From Flammeovirgaceae bacterium (GTDB lineage: Bacteria > Bacteroidota > Bacteroidia > Cytophagales > Cyclobacteriaceae): DNA of 64,000 nt. Position numbers and translations under genes: made by a program. Below, piece by piece: positions 24,702-35,800 of the stretch; position 1 is the first letter of the stretch, and every line of letters begins with the position of its first letter. The notes beneath the pieces were generated by a model that saw nothing but the letters and a program-made list of their open reading frames with translations, made no database searches and was not told the DNA's origin. Where the stretch lies: positions 62,001-126,000 of the forward strand of contig JAIYCV010000042.1 of assembly GCA_027487845.1 (NCBI GenBank), written 5' to 3'.

Positions 24702-27596
24702 TTAACGATCAACCTCAACGAGAGAAATCAAAAAATTATTTTCATCCACTTCAAAATGCTCCTCTTGCATGTTGGCAATAGAAGTTGATTTCCATTCCGT
24801 TGTGGGGAAAATGAATTCAAAATGATCAATTGCGGTAGTTACCTTAATTGGCATACAGAATTTTGGCACGTCACATTCCCATCGGTAGTCAATTACTAAA
24901 TCGGATCCGGATTTCCTTTTCCTAATTTTTAGTTTAGGTAAAGCCCGGTGATGTAAATACTGATCAAAAAAATAAGTGTAATCAGTTTGTGTCTTTTCAT
25001 TGATGAAAGAAATCAACTGAGTAGAAGAAATTGTTTTATACCGAAAATGAGTTTGGATTGCCCGAAGCAGACTAAACCAGATTGAATCATTATTCAACAC
25101 ATTTCGGAATGTATTTAAAACCAAACTGCCCTTGCTATACATGTCTTCGATATCATAAAAAATATCATTCACATCATACGCACCTACTATTGGATCGAGA
25201 TTGAGAACGCGATCTTTAGAATCTATCAAATACTGCTGCCCCAGTTTCTTTCCAAACTTGTCTTCAATTACCAATGCTTCAGCATACGTGGCAAATGCCT
25301 CGTGCATCCACATGTCAGCCAAATCGGAACAACTTACCGAATTGCCCCACCACTCATGCGCGGATTCGTGCCATATCAACGGATTGTTTCCCTTTGCATT
25401 CTCTTCTGTTATTTTTCCTACACAAACTCCACTTTGATGTTCCATGGGATAAATACTTTCTACCAAAGTAAAGCCATCGCGACTAAATGGATATTTACCA
25501 AAATACTTTTCAAAAGTTGTGATCATAGGCTTTACCTCGCTAAAAAACTTTTTCGATCTTTCTAGGTTATAAGGCATCACATAATAATCTAACGTAAGTG
25601 TGTCATTTGTGATGAAGTGATCGCGGTAGTGTACATACTTACCTATGTTAAACGTTACGTTGTAGTTATTGATAGGATAACTCACATTCCATTCATAACG
25701 TGTTTGATTATTTGGCATTGGTGTTTCTTTATTTAATCTACCATTGGATATTTCCGCATACGCACTTGGCACAGTGATCCAGATTTTCATACTGTCTGGC
25801 TCATCTGATAAGTGATCTTTGTTGGGCCACCATAAACTTGCGCCAGAGCCTTGGCAAACCATTTGCGCCCATGGGTTACCTTGTTCATCTTTATCCCAAA
25901 GCACGCCACCATTCATAGGAATAGACCAATCTGGTGTTTTTGGAGTTCCTTCATAATAAATTTTTATTTCTTCTTTCGATTCGTTCGCAAGCATGCCAGG
26001 AAAATCTATGAAGATTGCGTCATATTCTCGTTTGAATGCAAGTGCAGTACCCTTGTACAAAATTCTATCCACTTTCATATTGGCGAACAAGTCAACTTGC
26101 ATTGTCTTAAAAGATTTCATCACCTTAAACCTGATAAGATTAGAGCCTTCTATAGAATGTGAATCCATATCCACTGCCACGTCCAAATGATAAAACAACA
26201 CATCGTAACCTGTGCGCAAAGGAGAAAGTTTGCCTCTCAACATATCGGCCCGCGTAAATCCTTTTTGGTGATTGCTTTGTTGAGTTGAACTACTCTTTTT
26301 AGGATCAATGTTTTTTTGTTCTTCTTTTTCGATTGGCTGAATTTTGTTCTTCAGCGAATCAGGAATCACTGGCTTTATAATGTTAAAGTTTTCCCAAAAG
26401 GCCTCATCGTAGTCCTTGCCAATGATGGAAGTAATAGAAGCCTGATTATTACCAATGTTTCCCTGATCGATCGGTTGCCTGTCATTCGTATTAATGTCTG
26501 TGATTTGCAAGTTTCCATCCACGAACCACTTCCGGTTTTTTATTTTTCTTTTTCTGCTATTTACCAAAAGTTCAAAATAACGATTGACTGAATTGAGATA
26601 CCATTTCCCATTGTACATTTTATAATCAGCATCCGCAGAAAATTTATCGTAGTTGGTATTATACCCCATATAAAGCGAGGCTAAGCTGTAGACAACTCCC
26701 TTGTCTGCGCGCTCTACAAAGTCAACTCCTTCTTTTGTTAGTTCTGCCTCTATCCGTTTGAAAGCCATGGTTTCCTGATCAATGAATAATTTCATGGTCA
26801 TTAGTCCTTTGCGGGATCTCTTTTTGGGTCGCATATTTACCACCTGCGTTGGTTTGCTTCCATCTTGAACAATGTCCCCAAATTCAATCTGGTAATATTT
26901 AAAGTTGGACTTATTTAACGGATGGTAGTCATCGGTAATGTTCTTTACAAAATCGCTACCCAAATTACCTCTGGCCCCGTTAGAAAGACTGAGCGAATAG
27001 TACAGCATGTCAGCAGGGAGTTTGATTTGTTTTTTGCGCCCCTTGAGAATCCGCAATTGGTCGTTAAACTTTTTTCGTGTGTTTGGTTTAAATGTTTTGT
27101 AGATATCCAGCACGGCTTCACTATTCACCATTTCAAAATCTCCCAACCAAGCATTTTCTTTGTAATAAGCGTTCATGTGGAAACCAGATGTGTCATAATT
27201 TTGAGGGATTTTCTCAATGGCGCGTTTCACAAAAGATGAGGCAGTTTCGCTGTTTACAGTAATTTCTTTCAGTTGGATGATCGATGGCGTTAACCAAATC
27301 TCTTTAGGCAACTTATTGGTCCAAATGGTTGACTTGGCCGTATTATACCCAATGCTTGAAATCATCAATGTATCGGCTGTCCAATCGATGGGAATCTTAA
27401 AAACAAACTCGCCTTCGGCATTGGCAGCGGTTCCTATTCCATGTGCTTTCAGGTATATGTTAGCATAGGGAACTGGCTTTCTAGATTGCAGCTCCCCAAT
27501 TTTACCAGATATGAAAATGAATGATTGTGCAACTACCGGAAAGTAGCCTGATAAAGTTAACACAGCAACCACACACTGAAATTTGAGGCTACGCAT
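24702..27596 (-). CDS. M1 family metallopeptidase with N-terminal carboxypeptidase-regulatory-like domain
   Basis: 964 aa with a signal peptide (cleavage near VVAQ, residue 24). A carboxypeptidase-D-regulatory-like beta domain (about 28-110) and a middle region (about 115-420) like that of DUF5686-type surface proteins come first. A full M1 aminopeptidase module (about 450-960) follows. The zinc site HESAH (743-747) with E766 fits HEXXH-X18-E. The usual GAMEN motif is PMEHQ, so the exopeptidase Asn is replaced by His. It probably trims peptides at the envelope. The long middle region is unusual beside ordinary M1 enzymes. Confidence 0.88.
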   Translation of the reverse strand: MRSLKFQCVVAVLTLSGYFPVVAQSFIFISGKIGELQSRKPVPYANIYLKAHGIGTAANAEGEFVFKIPIDWTADTLMISSIGYNTAKSTIWTNKLPKEIWLTPSIIQLKEITVNSETASSFVKRAIEKIPQNYDTSGFHMNAYYKENAWLGDFEMVNSEAVLDIYKTFKPNTRKKFNDQLRILKGRKKQIKLPADMLYYSLSLSNGARGNLGSDFVKNITDDYHPLNKSNFKYYQIEFGDIVQDGSKPTQVVNMRPKKRSRKGLMTMKLFIDQETMAFKRIEAELTKEGVDFVERADKGVVYSLASLYMGYNTNYDKFSADADYKMYNGKWYLNSVNRYFELLVNSRKRKIKNRKWFVDGNLQITDINTNDRQPIDQGNIGNNQASITSIIGKDYDEAFWENFNIIKPVIPDSLKNKIQPIEKEEQKNIDPKKSSSTQQSNHQKGFTRADMLRGKLSPLRTGYDVLFYHLDVAVDMDSHSIEGSNLIRFKVMKSFKTMQVDLFANMKVDRILYKGTALAFKREYDAIFIDFPGMLANESKEEIKIYYEGTPKTPDWSIPMNGGVLWDKDEQGNPWAQMVCQGSGASLWWPNKDHLSDEPDSMKIWITVPSAYAEISNGRLNKETPMPNNQTRYEWNVSYPINNYNVTFNIGKYVHYRDHFITNDTLTLDYYVMPYNLERSKKFFSEVKPMITTFEKYFGKYPFSRDGFTLVESIYPMEHQSGVCVGKITEENAKGNNPLIWHESAHEWWGNSVSCSDLADMWMHEAFATYAEALVIEDKFGKKLGQQYLIDSKDRVLNLDPIVGAYDVNDIFYDIEDMYSKGSLVLNTFRNVLNNDSIWFSLLRAIQTHFRYKTISSTQLISFINEKTQTDYTYFFDQYLHHRALPKLKIRKRKSGSDLVIDYRWECDVPKFCMPIKVTTAIDHFEFIFPTTEWKSTSIANMQEEHFEVDENNFLISLVEVDR

Positions 27597-27650
27597 ACTT
27601 GATTTCTTAATAAATATGCCGAAATAACTGACTTTTAGCTTTTAAATTCA

Positions 27651-27670
27651 TCTCAAATCGTGATTTGAGA
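27651..27670. promoter_or_regulatory. Inverted repeat between the M1 peptidase and AraC genes
   Basis: TCTCAAATC (27651-27659) and GATTTGAGA (27662-27670) are perfect arms around GT. It lies about 55 nt upstream of the M1 peptidase start and just past the AraC-type gene stop. Candidate operator; no T-tract, so not a clear terminator. Confidence 0.4.
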
Positions 27671-27679
27671 AAAACTAGA

Positions 27680-28798
27680 CTACTTTTTTGTGTGTAGGGC
27701 AATGTATTCTTTGGGGGTCATGTGCAACTTGGATTTAAATGCTCGCTGAAAAGTTGCTTGCGAGTTAAATCCGCACTCTAACGCAATGGCCGAAATAGTT
27801 AAATGTTGGTGCAATGGATCTGTTAGCCTATGTTGCGCTTCAGCAATCCGATAGCCGTTCACAAAATCGTTGAATGTGCTATCGTGATATTGGTTTAATG
27901 TAGTTGAAATCACTTTGCCGTTGATCCCTGTGTGTTGCGCCAGTTTATTCAAATTCAATTCGGGATCTAGAAAAAGCCGCTCTCCCTCCATACATTTCTT
28001 CAACTTCCCAAACTCCTCTGCTAACTCATTCTCATCATACTCTCCTGAGCGCAATGCTTTGAGTTGAATCTGCCTCGATTGATAATATCCGGCAAACGCA
28101 ATCCAGTAAATAAATGCAACCAACAACAATTCTACCGGATAATACTTTACGGCTTCCGGAAGACCGAAAACGTAAGGGGCAAAAAGCGTTACAGGCCAAA
28201 GTGTTGACAAAATGCCCATAGCGACAAGCAGTGAGCTAATCCACTTATTCATTCTTTCTTGGTTTTCCTTCGAAAACAAACGGCTTGGTCGTGTTAACTT
28301 GTGTTTTTGATATTCCAGAATCGAGGCCATGAAAAATCCGATAAAAACCGCGGCACTAAAATATTCCGAATAACCAAAATACAATTTATTGAGTTGCTCA
28401 GGGTGCGTTTCAGTTTGAATATAGTCATTCATCCATAGGATATGATAGGCTATACTTGCGGTACGAATAGCAAACTGGGCTATGGGGGAAAAGTAAATTA
28501 ATACAATGCTTTTACCACTAAATTTCCTTTCTGGATACATTAATGAAAGGAGATATAAATAAAGGCTCGGACCGAGCAAATAGATAAAGACGAATGGGTA
28601 CAATTCAGTTAAAAAGCTATTGAGTCCCGAACTCCAATTAAACGTTTCAAAACTATTATAGGCTAGTGTTAACATGAAGACGCTTAGAAACACCGCCCCC
28701 GGATGCTTTCGATTGAATAACAAAATCAAGCCAAAGATCAAGCCTTGTAAAGCTCCGAAAAGAATTAAGATATTAACCAAGGATAAATCGGCATTCAT
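27680..28798 (-). CDS. AraC-family regulator with seven-transmembrane N-terminus
   Basis: 372 aa. About seven hydrophobic segments in the first 235 residues (starting VNILILFGALQGLIFGLILLF) are followed by a linker and an AraC DNA-binding domain (about 265-370). The second HTH is LTISAIALECGFNSQATFQRAFKSKLHMTPKEY. This membrane-AraC architecture is common in Bacteroidota; the sensed signal is unknown. It lies upstream of the M1 peptidase gene on the same strand and may regulate it. Confidence 0.9.
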   Translation of the reverse strand: MNADLSLVNILILFGALQGLIFGLILLFNRKHPGAVFLSVFMLTLAYNSFETFNWSSGLNSFLTELYPFVFIYLLGPSLYLYLLSLMYPERKFSGKSIVLIYFSPIAQFAIRTASIAYHILWMNDYIQTETHPEQLNKLYFGYSEYFSAAVFIGFFMASILEYQKHKLTRPSRLFSKENQERMNKWISSLLVAMGILSTLWPVTLFAPYVFGLPEAVKYYPVELLLVAFIYWIAFAGYYQSRQIQLKALRSGEYDENELAEEFGKLKKCMEGERLFLDPELNLNKLAQHTGINGKVISTTLNQYHDSTFNDFVNGYRIAEAQHRLTDPLHQHLTISAIALECGFNSQATFQRAFKSKLHMTPKEYIALHTKK

Positions 28799-28894
28799 AT
28801 GTCCTGTCGCATAATTTTAACTAAAGGTGACTCAGATCGCGCTTGAATTGCTAATTCCATTAGTACGCTTTCTAAAAAAAACAGACCTGCCAAA

Positions 28895-28930
28895 AACAAA
28901 AAAACCCAGCTTATTAAAACAAGCTGGGTT
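28895..28930 (-). terminator. Intrinsic terminator after rpsJ
   Basis: Perfect 10 bp arms AACCCAGCTT (28903-28912) and AAGCTGGGTT (28921-28930), followed on the minus strand by a long T-rich run. It ends the str operon right after rpsJ. Confidence 0.88.
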
Positions 28931-28952
28931 CAATAAAATGTTTCGGTTGAAA

Positions 28953-29258
28953 CTAGACCTTTATCTCCACATCAACTCCACTAGGCAATTCCAGCTTCAT
29001 TAACGCATCAACGGTTTTAGCACTATTAGAATAAATATCAACTAACCTTTTATAAGTACAAAGTTGAAATTGTTCACGTGCTTTTTTGTTTACGTGTGGT
29101 GAACGAAGTACTGTAAATTTCTCCTTTTCTGTTGGCAAAGGAATAGGTCCGCTAACAACAGCACCTGTTGCTTTCACAGCGCGCACAATCTTCTCAGATG
29201 ATTTATCAACGAGAGTATGATCGTACGACTTCAACTTAATTCTAATTTTCTGATTCAT
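28953..29258 (-). CDS. rpsJ: 30S ribosomal protein S10
   Basis: 101 aa, standard length. [20 protein letters not shown] and the loop [14 protein letters not shown] are diagnostic. S10 belongs to the 30S head and, as NusE, takes part in antitermination with NusG. It is the last gene of rpsL-rpsG-fusA-rpsJ; the rplC-rplD genes that often follow it in bacteria are absent and a strong terminator takes their place. Confidence 0.98.
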   Translation of the reverse strand: MNQKIRIKLKSYDHTLVDKSSEKIVRAVKATGAVVSGPIPLPTEKEKFTVLRSPHVNKKAREQFQLCTYKRLVDIYSNSAKTVDALMKLELPSGVDVEIKV

Positions 29259-29287
29259 GTCTTTATATTAAAGGTCTCTCTAGTCGA

Positions 29288-31396
29288 TTAATTTTTTCCT
29301 CCCTTGGCATCTTCAATTACCTTCTCTGCCAAGTTTCTCGGCACAGGAGAATAATGTGAGAATGTCAATGAGGCGGCTGCACGTCCAGAAGTAATCGTTC
29401 TTAGGTCAGTGATGTATCCAAAGAGTTCTGATAAAGGAACATCCGCTTTAATAACCTGAGCACCATTACGTGTATCCATTCCTTTCATCACACCCCTTCT
29501 TCTGTTCAAGTCACCTGTTACCGAACCTGTGTATTCATCGGGGCTAACTACTTCAACACCCATAATTGGTTCTAATATTTGAGGAGCACACTTTTTAGCT
29601 GCCTCTTTGAAGCCAATTCTAGCTGCCAGTTCAAATGATAACGCATCAGAGTCAACATCGTGGAATGAGCCATGGAACAAACGAACTTTCATATTGTCGA
29701 TTGGATAAGAAGCCAACGGACCATTTGACATTGCGTTTGTAAATCCTTTTTGAATAGCTGGAATAAATTCGCGAGGGATAACACCACCCACAATGTCATT
29801 CACAAACTCCAATCCTGGCTTATCTTCCGGTCCAAGTTCACGTGGACCGATTTCGAACACGATATCGGCAAACTTACCACGACCACCTGTTTGCTTCTTA
29901 TAAACCTCCTTATGTTCAACGTTCTTAGTTAGAGCTTCTTTATAAGCCACTTGCGGTGCGCCTTGGTTGATCTCTACTTTGAATTCGCGCTTTAGACGGT
30001 CGATGATAATTTCCAAGTGAAGTTCACCCATACCCCTCAAGATAACCTGACCAGTTTCCTGGTCGGTATTAACGCGAAGTGTAGGATCTTCTTCCACCAA
30101 TTTAGAAATAGCCATGCCAAGTTTATCGGCATCAGCTTGCTTCTTCGGCTCAATAGCATACCCAATAACTGGCTCAGGGAACACCATAGATTCTAGAATT
30201 ACTTTTCGCTTTTCATCGCAAAGCGTATCGCCTGTTCTAATATCCTTAAAACCAACCACAGCTCCAATATCACCCACCGGCAATCTTTCGATTTGATTTT
30301 GCTTGTTTGCGTGCATTTGAAACACGCGAGAAATCCTTTCTTTCTGCTGCGTGCGAGTATTATACACATACGAGCCCGACTCAAGTACACCAGAATAAGC
30401 GCGAATAAAACACAACCGACCTACGAATGGATCTGTCGCAATCTTAAAAGCCAAAGCAACGAAAGGCTCCTTTTCAGTAGGGGTAATTGAAACTGGGAGA
30501 TCTGTATCTGGATCCGTTCCTATAATTTCATCCTTATCCAGCGGAGACGGAAGTAACTCCATCACGTAGTCTAACATGGTCTGAACACCTTTGTTTTTAA
30601 AGGATGATCCACACACCATCGGAACTATTTTCATTTGAATCGTTGCTTCACGCAACGCTTTCAAAATTTCTGCAGTTGTAATTGACTCAGGGTCTGCAAA
30701 ATATTTTTCAATCAATGTCTCGTCAACTTCAGCAACCGCCTCTAACAATTTCTCGCGATATTCTTTGGCTTCTTCTACCATGTCGGCAGGAATTGGAATT
30801 TCTTGGAAAGTCATCCCCTTGTCAGACTCATTCCATATAATCCCTTTGTTTCCAACCAAGTCCACAACACCTTTAAAGTTCTCTTCTGCGCCAATTGGCA
30901 ATTGAAGTGCTACCGCCTTGCTTCCAAGCCTTTCCTTTACTTGTGCAACTACGCCTAAGAAATCGGCACCCGACCGATCCATTTTGTTAACGAATCCGAT
31001 GCGAGCAACTTTGTAATTATCTGCTAAGCGCCAGTTGGTTTCAGATTGAGGTTCAACACCATCAACAGAGCTAAACAAGAAAACCAACCCATCTAGCACA
31101 CGTAATGAACGATTCACTTCCACAGTAAAATCAACGTGACCAGGAGTGTCAATAATATTTACGTGGTAATCGTTAGCTTTATATTTCCAATAAACAGTAG
31201 TGGCAGCCGAAGTAATGGTAATACCTCTTTCCTGTTCCTGCGCCATCCAGTCCATAGTGGCTGCACCATCATGGACTTCGCCTATTTTGTGGTTAACACC
31301 CGCATAATAAAGAATGCGTTCGGTTGTTGTTGTTTTACCAGCATCAATGTGAGCCGCAATACCAATATTTCTTGTGTATTTTAAATCCCGTGCCAT
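29288..31396 (-). CDS. fusA: Translation elongation factor G
   Basis: 702 aa GTPase that translocates mRNA and tRNA on the ribosome. G1 is AHIDAGKT (15-22), the switch region [11 protein letters not shown]3 DTPGHVDF and G4 NKMDR. Domains II-V are complete, ending [20 protein letters not shown]. In the str operon, 36 nt after rpsG and 29 nt before rpsJ. Fusidic-acid resistance cannot be judged by eye. Confidence 0.98.
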   Translation of the reverse strand: MARDLKYTRNIGIAAHIDAGKTTTTERILYYAGVNHKIGEVHDGAATMDWMAQEQERGITITSAATTVYWKYKANDYHVNIIDTPGHVDFTVEVNRSLRVLDGLVFLFSSVDGVEPQSETNWRLADNYKVARIGFVNKMDRSGADFLGVVAQVKERLGSKAVALQLPIGAEENFKGVVDLVGNKGIIWNESDKGMTFQEIPIPADMVEEAKEYREKLLEAVAEVDETLIEKYFADPESITTAEILKALREATIQMKIVPMVCGSSFKNKGVQTMLDYVMELLPSPLDKDEIIGTDPDTDLPVSITPTEKEPFVALAFKIATDPFVGRLCFIRAYSGVLESGSYVYNTRTQQKERISRVFQMHANKQNQIERLPVGDIGAVVGFKDIRTGDTLCDEKRKVILESMVFPEPVIGYAIEPKKQADADKLGMAISKLVEEDPTLRVNTDQETGQVILRGMGELHLEIIIDRLKREFKVEINQGAPQVAYKEALTKNVEHKEVYKKQTGGRGKFADIVFEIGPRELGPEDKPGLEFVNDIVGGVIPREFIPAIQKGFTNAMSNGPLASYPIDNMKVRLFHGSFHDVDSDALSFELAARIGFKEAAKKCAPQILEPIMGVEVVSPDEYTGSVTGDLNRRRGVMKGMDTRNGAQVIKADVPLSELFGYITDLRTITSGRAAASLTFSHYSPVPRNLAEKVIEDAKGGKN

Positions 31397-31432
31397 TTAG
31401 AATAATAGAATTAGAATTGTTTTTGGGATTTA

Positions 31433-31903
31433 TTAAAATCTAAAATGAGAGAACGCTTTATTCGCTTCTGCCATTCTATGTGTATCGTCTTTTTTCTTAA
31501 TCGCAGCGCCTTCACCCTTTGAAGCAGCCAAAATTTCACCAGCTAGTTTATCCATCATGGTTTTTTCGCCACGTGAACGCGAATAATCAATCAACCATTT
31601 AATGCTAAGATTGATTTTTCTTTCGGGTCTTATCTCTACTGGTACTTGGAATGTTGCTCCACCTACCCTACGGCTCTTTACTTCGACAGCGGGCATCACG
31701 TTGTTCATCGCTCTTTTCCAAACTTCTAAGCCAGGCTCTCCGCCTGCTTTCTTCTCCACCATAGCAATTGCATCGTAGAATATGCCGTAAGCAACACTCT
31801 TTTTGCCTTCTTCCATCATGTAATTCACAAACTTTGTCACCAAAGTGTCGTTGAACTTTGGATCTGGAAGTAAATATCTTTTCTTAGGTTTTGTCTTTCT
31901 CAT
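31433..31903 (-). CDS. rpsG: 30S ribosomal protein S7
   Basis: 156 aa, standard length. [19 protein letters not shown] and [15 protein letters not shown] are typical. It is a primary 16S rRNA binder that organises the 30S head. In the str operon it lies 12 nt after rpsL. In some bacteria S7 also represses its own mRNA; no such site was found. Confidence 0.98.
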   Translation of the reverse strand: MRKTKPKKRYLLPDPKFNDTLVTKFVNYMMEEGKKSVAYGIFYDAIAMVEKKAGGEPGLEVWKRAMNNVMPAVEVKSRRVGGATFQVPVEIRPERKINLSIKWLIDYSRSRGEKTMMDKLAGEILAASKGEGAAIKKKDDTHRMAEANKAFSHFRF

Positions 31904-31915
31904 CGTACGTATCGA

Positions 31916-32347
31916 TTATTTTTTACCTTTTCCTTTAGCCGCAGGAGCGCCCTTTCCGGCAGGAGCAGCAGCGCCAGCCTTAGGTCTCTTTGCACCGTAT
32001 TTAGATCTGCTTTGCTGCCTTCCACCAACACCTGAAGTATCTAACGCACCACGTACAATGTGATAGCGCACACCTGGAAGGTCTTTTACCCTACCACCCC
32101 GAATCAACACAATAGAGTGTTCCTGAAGATTGTGACCCTCGCCCGGGATATAGGCATTTACTTCCTTTCCGTTAGTTAAACGCACCCTTGCAACCTTTCT
32201 CATAGCTGAGTTTGGCTTTTTAGGAGTGGTAGTATACACTCTTGTGCATACACCTCTGCGTTGAGGGGAGGAATCTAAGGCAGGAGACTTTGACTTAAAG
32301 GTCAATTTAGTCCGTCCTTTTCTTACAAGTTGTTGAATGGTAGGCAT
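31916..32347 (-). CDS. rpsL: 30S ribosomal protein S12 with C-terminal Ala/Gly/Lys tail
   Basis: 143 aa. The conserved core ([49 protein letters not shown]) governs decoding accuracy; the streptomycin-relevant Lys in PKKPNS is present. The core ends near [11 protein letters not shown] low-complexity extension of about 20 residues follows ([20 protein letters not shown]), longer than the usual 123-137 aa family length. First gene of the str operon, with a strong promoter 40 nt upstream. Confidence 0.98.
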   Translation of the reverse strand: MPTIQQLVRKGRTKLTFKSKSPALDSSPQRRGVCTRVYTTTPKKPNSAMRKVARVRLTNGKEVNAYIPGEGHNLQEHSIVLIRGGRVKDLPGVRYHIVRGALDTSGVGGRQQSRSKYGAKRPKAGAAAPAGKGAPAAKGKGKK

Positions 32348-32386
32348 TTATTTTTATTGTTAAAACCCTTCAAAAAAATAGGACTG

Positions 32387-32417
32387 CAAAGGTATCTAAA
32401 GAAAAATAGGATGCAAA
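32387..32417 (-). promoter_or_regulatory. Promoter of the rpsL-rpsG-fusA-rpsJ operon
   Basis: On the complement, -33 TTTG (32414-32417), a 19 nt spacer and -7 TACCTTTG (32387-32394), a perfect consensus followed by GCAGTCC. The -33 element overlaps the stem of the terminator of the upstream operon. Confidence 0.85.
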
Positions 32418-32444
32418 ACCTTGTGTAAAGAAATTTCGCATCCT
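32401..32444 (-). terminator. Terminator of the rpoBC-DUF3467 unit, overlapping the rpsL promoter
   Basis: Arms AGGATGC (32408-32414) and GCATCCT (32438-32444), extended by A/T pairs after a bulge, are followed on the minus strand by ATTTTTC (32401-32407). It lies 22 nt past the DUF3467 stop codon, and its last stem base overlaps the rpsL -33 box. Confidence 0.6.
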
Positions 32445-32465
32445 ACTTTAATTTTATGTGAACTT

Positions 32466-32789
32466 TTACGCTTCTCCGATGGTACCACCAAAATTCATGG
32501 GAAATCTTGGTGCTTCATCAGTGCGCTTTATCGTTCCAAACGAGGCCTCATATTTCTCAATATTGTCTTTCAAAGCAAAAAGAAGACGTTTGGCGTGTTC
32601 AGGTGTCACCACGATTCGTGATTTTACCTTTGCTTTTGGCACACCCGGCATCAATCTTATAAAATCGATAACAAATTCACTGTTGGAATGCGCAATCATG
32701 GCCAAATTCGAGTAAACGCCTTCTGCAATCTCCTCCGAGAGCTCAATGTTTATCTGGTTTTGCTGAACTTCCTCCTTTTCGTTTGCCAT
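32466..32789 (-). CDS. DUF3467 family protein
   Basis: 107 aa from ATG 32789 (MANEKEEVQQNQ); a GTG at 32798 would add three residues. INIELSEEIAEGVYSNLAMIAHSNSEFVIDFIRLMPG and KAKVKSRIVVTPEHAKRLLFALKDNI match DUF3467, a small Bacteroidota protein of unknown role usually found after rpoC. It lies 45 nt from rpoC and is probably co-transcribed with it. Confidence 0.92.
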   Translation of the reverse strand: MANEKEEVQQNQINIELSEEIAEGVYSNLAMIAHSNSEFVIDFIRLMPGVPKAKVKSRIVVTPEHAKRLLFALKDNIEKYEASFGTIKRTDEAPRFPMNFGGTIGEA

Positions 32790-32834
32790 CGTATTCACTA
32801 GGGCGTCCGGTTTTTACGGACGCCTTCTAATTGC

Positions 32835-35800
32835 CTAGTTCTGAAATTGCTTTTCTCTCGCTTTAGTAGCCGCAGTAACCTCCATTAGGTCTTCGTATTC
32901 GTCCTCAGAACCAACAATCATATCGTTAAAGATACGTTGTCCAGTTCCTGCAGGTATCAGATGACCAACAATCACGTTTTCTTTTAATCCCATCAACTTA
33001 TCTGCTTTGCCGCGGATGGCAGCTTCGCTCAATACTTTGGTAGTCTCTTGGAAAGAAGCCGCAGAGAGCCAGCTTTCAGTTTTCAATGAGGCCTGTGTGA
33101 TACCTTGCAACGTTGGCCTTGAAACGGCAGACAAAGCATCTCTCACCTCAACTGGTTTCAAATCCTTGCGCTTCAACGATGAGTTTTCATCTCGTAGCTC
33201 GCGAGGAGAAACAATCTGCCCTACCTTGAATCTGTTCGAATCGCCTGCTTCCAACACTACTTTCTTATCAAGAACTAGATCATTCTCTTCACGAAATTCA
33301 AACTTGTCAACATATTCGCCAGGCAAGAATGTAGTATCACCAGAGTCTATAATTTCTACTTTTTGCATCATCTGACTTACAATACACTCAATGTGCTTGT
33401 CATTGATCTTCACGCCCTGCAGTCTATATACCTCTTGAATTTCATTCACTAAATACTCTTGAACAGCGGTTGGTCCTTTGATCGATAAAATATCGGAAGG
33501 AGTGATCGCTCCGTCTGATAATGGCTGACCTGCTTTCACGAAGTCATTGTCTTGAACAAGAATGTGTTTAGAAAGTGGCACCATGTATCTCTTTTGAACA
33601 CCATCACGTGATTCAATAAAGATTTCACGGTTTCCTCGCTTTATACCTCCGTAAGTAACAACACCGTCAATCTCGCTCACTACTGCAGGATTTGAAGGAT
33701 TTCTCGCTTCAAACAATTCAGTTACCCGAGGAAGACCACCCGTAATATCTCTTGACTTGCCCATGGTTCTAGGGATTTTAGCAAGCACCTGACCCGCTTT
33801 AATCTTCTCTCCCTCTTCCACTGCTAAGTGAGCACCTACTGGAATGTTGTAGCCTTTAGAATCATTCTTGCCATTTACGATAATCGAAGGGTTTTTCGTT
33901 TTATCTCGGGTATCAATGATCACTTTTTCACGGTGGCCTGTTTGCTCATCTGATTCTTCTTTAAAGGTAACCCCTTCAATGATCGCCTCAAATCCTATTT
34001 GGCCGTCAAACTCAGAAAGAATAACTGCATTGTAAGGATCCCAATAACATAATTGATCCCCTTTTTCTACTTTCTGACCATCCTTCACTTGCAAGAAAGC
34101 CCCGTAAGGAACGTTATTCGAAATCAATACCCTAGACTTAGTTTCGTCCAAGATTCTAATTTCACCTGTTCTTCCCATTACAACATGTACGTTGTTCCCC
34201 TCTTTATCGGCTGTTTCTACGGTTCTGATTGTCTCAAATTCCACATAGCCCGGAAACTTCGCTTTAATGTTTGCATCAACAGCAATGTTGGATGCCGTAC
34301 CACCTACGTGGAAAGTACGTAGTGTTAGCTGGGTGCCCGGCTCACCGATTGACTGAGCAGCAATAACGCCCACAGCCTCGCCCGTTTGCACGCTTCTTCC
34401 TGTTGCTAAATTCCTTCCATAACATTTAGCACATCCTCCAATTTTTGTTTCACATGTAAGTATTGAGCGAATCTCCACCTCCTCAATGTTTGTCTCTTCA
34501 ATTAGTTTAGCGATGTCATCGGTGATGTGCTCGTTTGCCAAGCAAATCAATTTTTCCGTCAACGGATCATAAATATCATGAACCGTAACCCGGCCAACAA
34601 TTCGTTCAGACAAAGGCTCAACTATATCTTCATTGTCCTTTAACGCGGTTACTTTTAGACCCCTCAATGTACCACAATCTTCCTCTGTGATAACTAAATC
34701 TTGCGCCACGTCAACTAATCTTCTCGTCAAATAACCGGCATCAGCTGTTTTCAACGCAGTATCCGCCAAGCCTTTTCGAGCACCATGTGTAGAAATAAAG
34801 TATTCCAATACATCAAGCCCTTCTTTAAAGTTTGATAAGATTGGATTCTCGATGATAGACCCAACTGACCCTGCCAAATTCTTTTGTGGCTTCGCCATAA
34901 GACCTCTCATTCCGCCTAACTGACGAATTTGTTCTCTAGAACCACGAGCTCCAGAGTGCATCATCATATAAATTGAGTTAAATCCTTGCTGATCTTCCTC
35001 CAACTGCTTCATCAGCGTGTTGGTAAGCATGGTATTCGTGCGTGTCCAAATATCGATAACCTGGTTGTAACGCTCGTTATCGGTAATTAGTCCCATCATA
35101 TAGTTACTCCAAACGGAGTCAACCTCCTTCTGAGCTTCCGCTACTAATTTCTCCTTTTCAGCAGGCACCTTTACATCGTTAAGCCCCATTGAGAGACCAC
35201 CTTTATATGCCATCTGGAAACCAATCTCCTTGATATCATCCAAGAATTTTGCTGTCTTAGCTTGACCAGCATACTTGTAAACATCAGCGATAATTGTTTG
35301 TAGTTTTTTCTTAGTCAACAGTTCGTCTACAAAGCCAACTTCTTCGGGCATTACCGCATTGAATATAACACGGCCTGCAACAGTTTCAGTAAGTTTGTAT
35401 TCTATTTTTCCAGTCTTCTTATCCTTAACGTTAACGCGAACTTTAATAATTGCATGTTTAGAAAGCTTGCCTTCGTTAAAGGCCACGATAACTTCTTCAG
35501 CCGAATAAAATCTTTTCCCTTCGCCTTTTTCACCTTTGCGGCCTTTCGTCAAATAATAAAGACCCAACACCATGTCCTGAGAAGGAACAGTAATAGGAGC
35601 ACCGTTTGCCGGGTTAAGAATATTGTGTGAGGAAAGCATCAATAAGGAGGCCTCAAGCACGGCTTCTTGCCCTAGAGGAACGTGAACCGCCATTTGGTCA
35701 CCGTCAAAGTCAGCGTTAAACGCAGTACATACCAACGGATGTAACTGTATTGCCTTTCCTTCAATCAATTTTGGTTGGAAGGCTTGTATACCTAGTCTGT

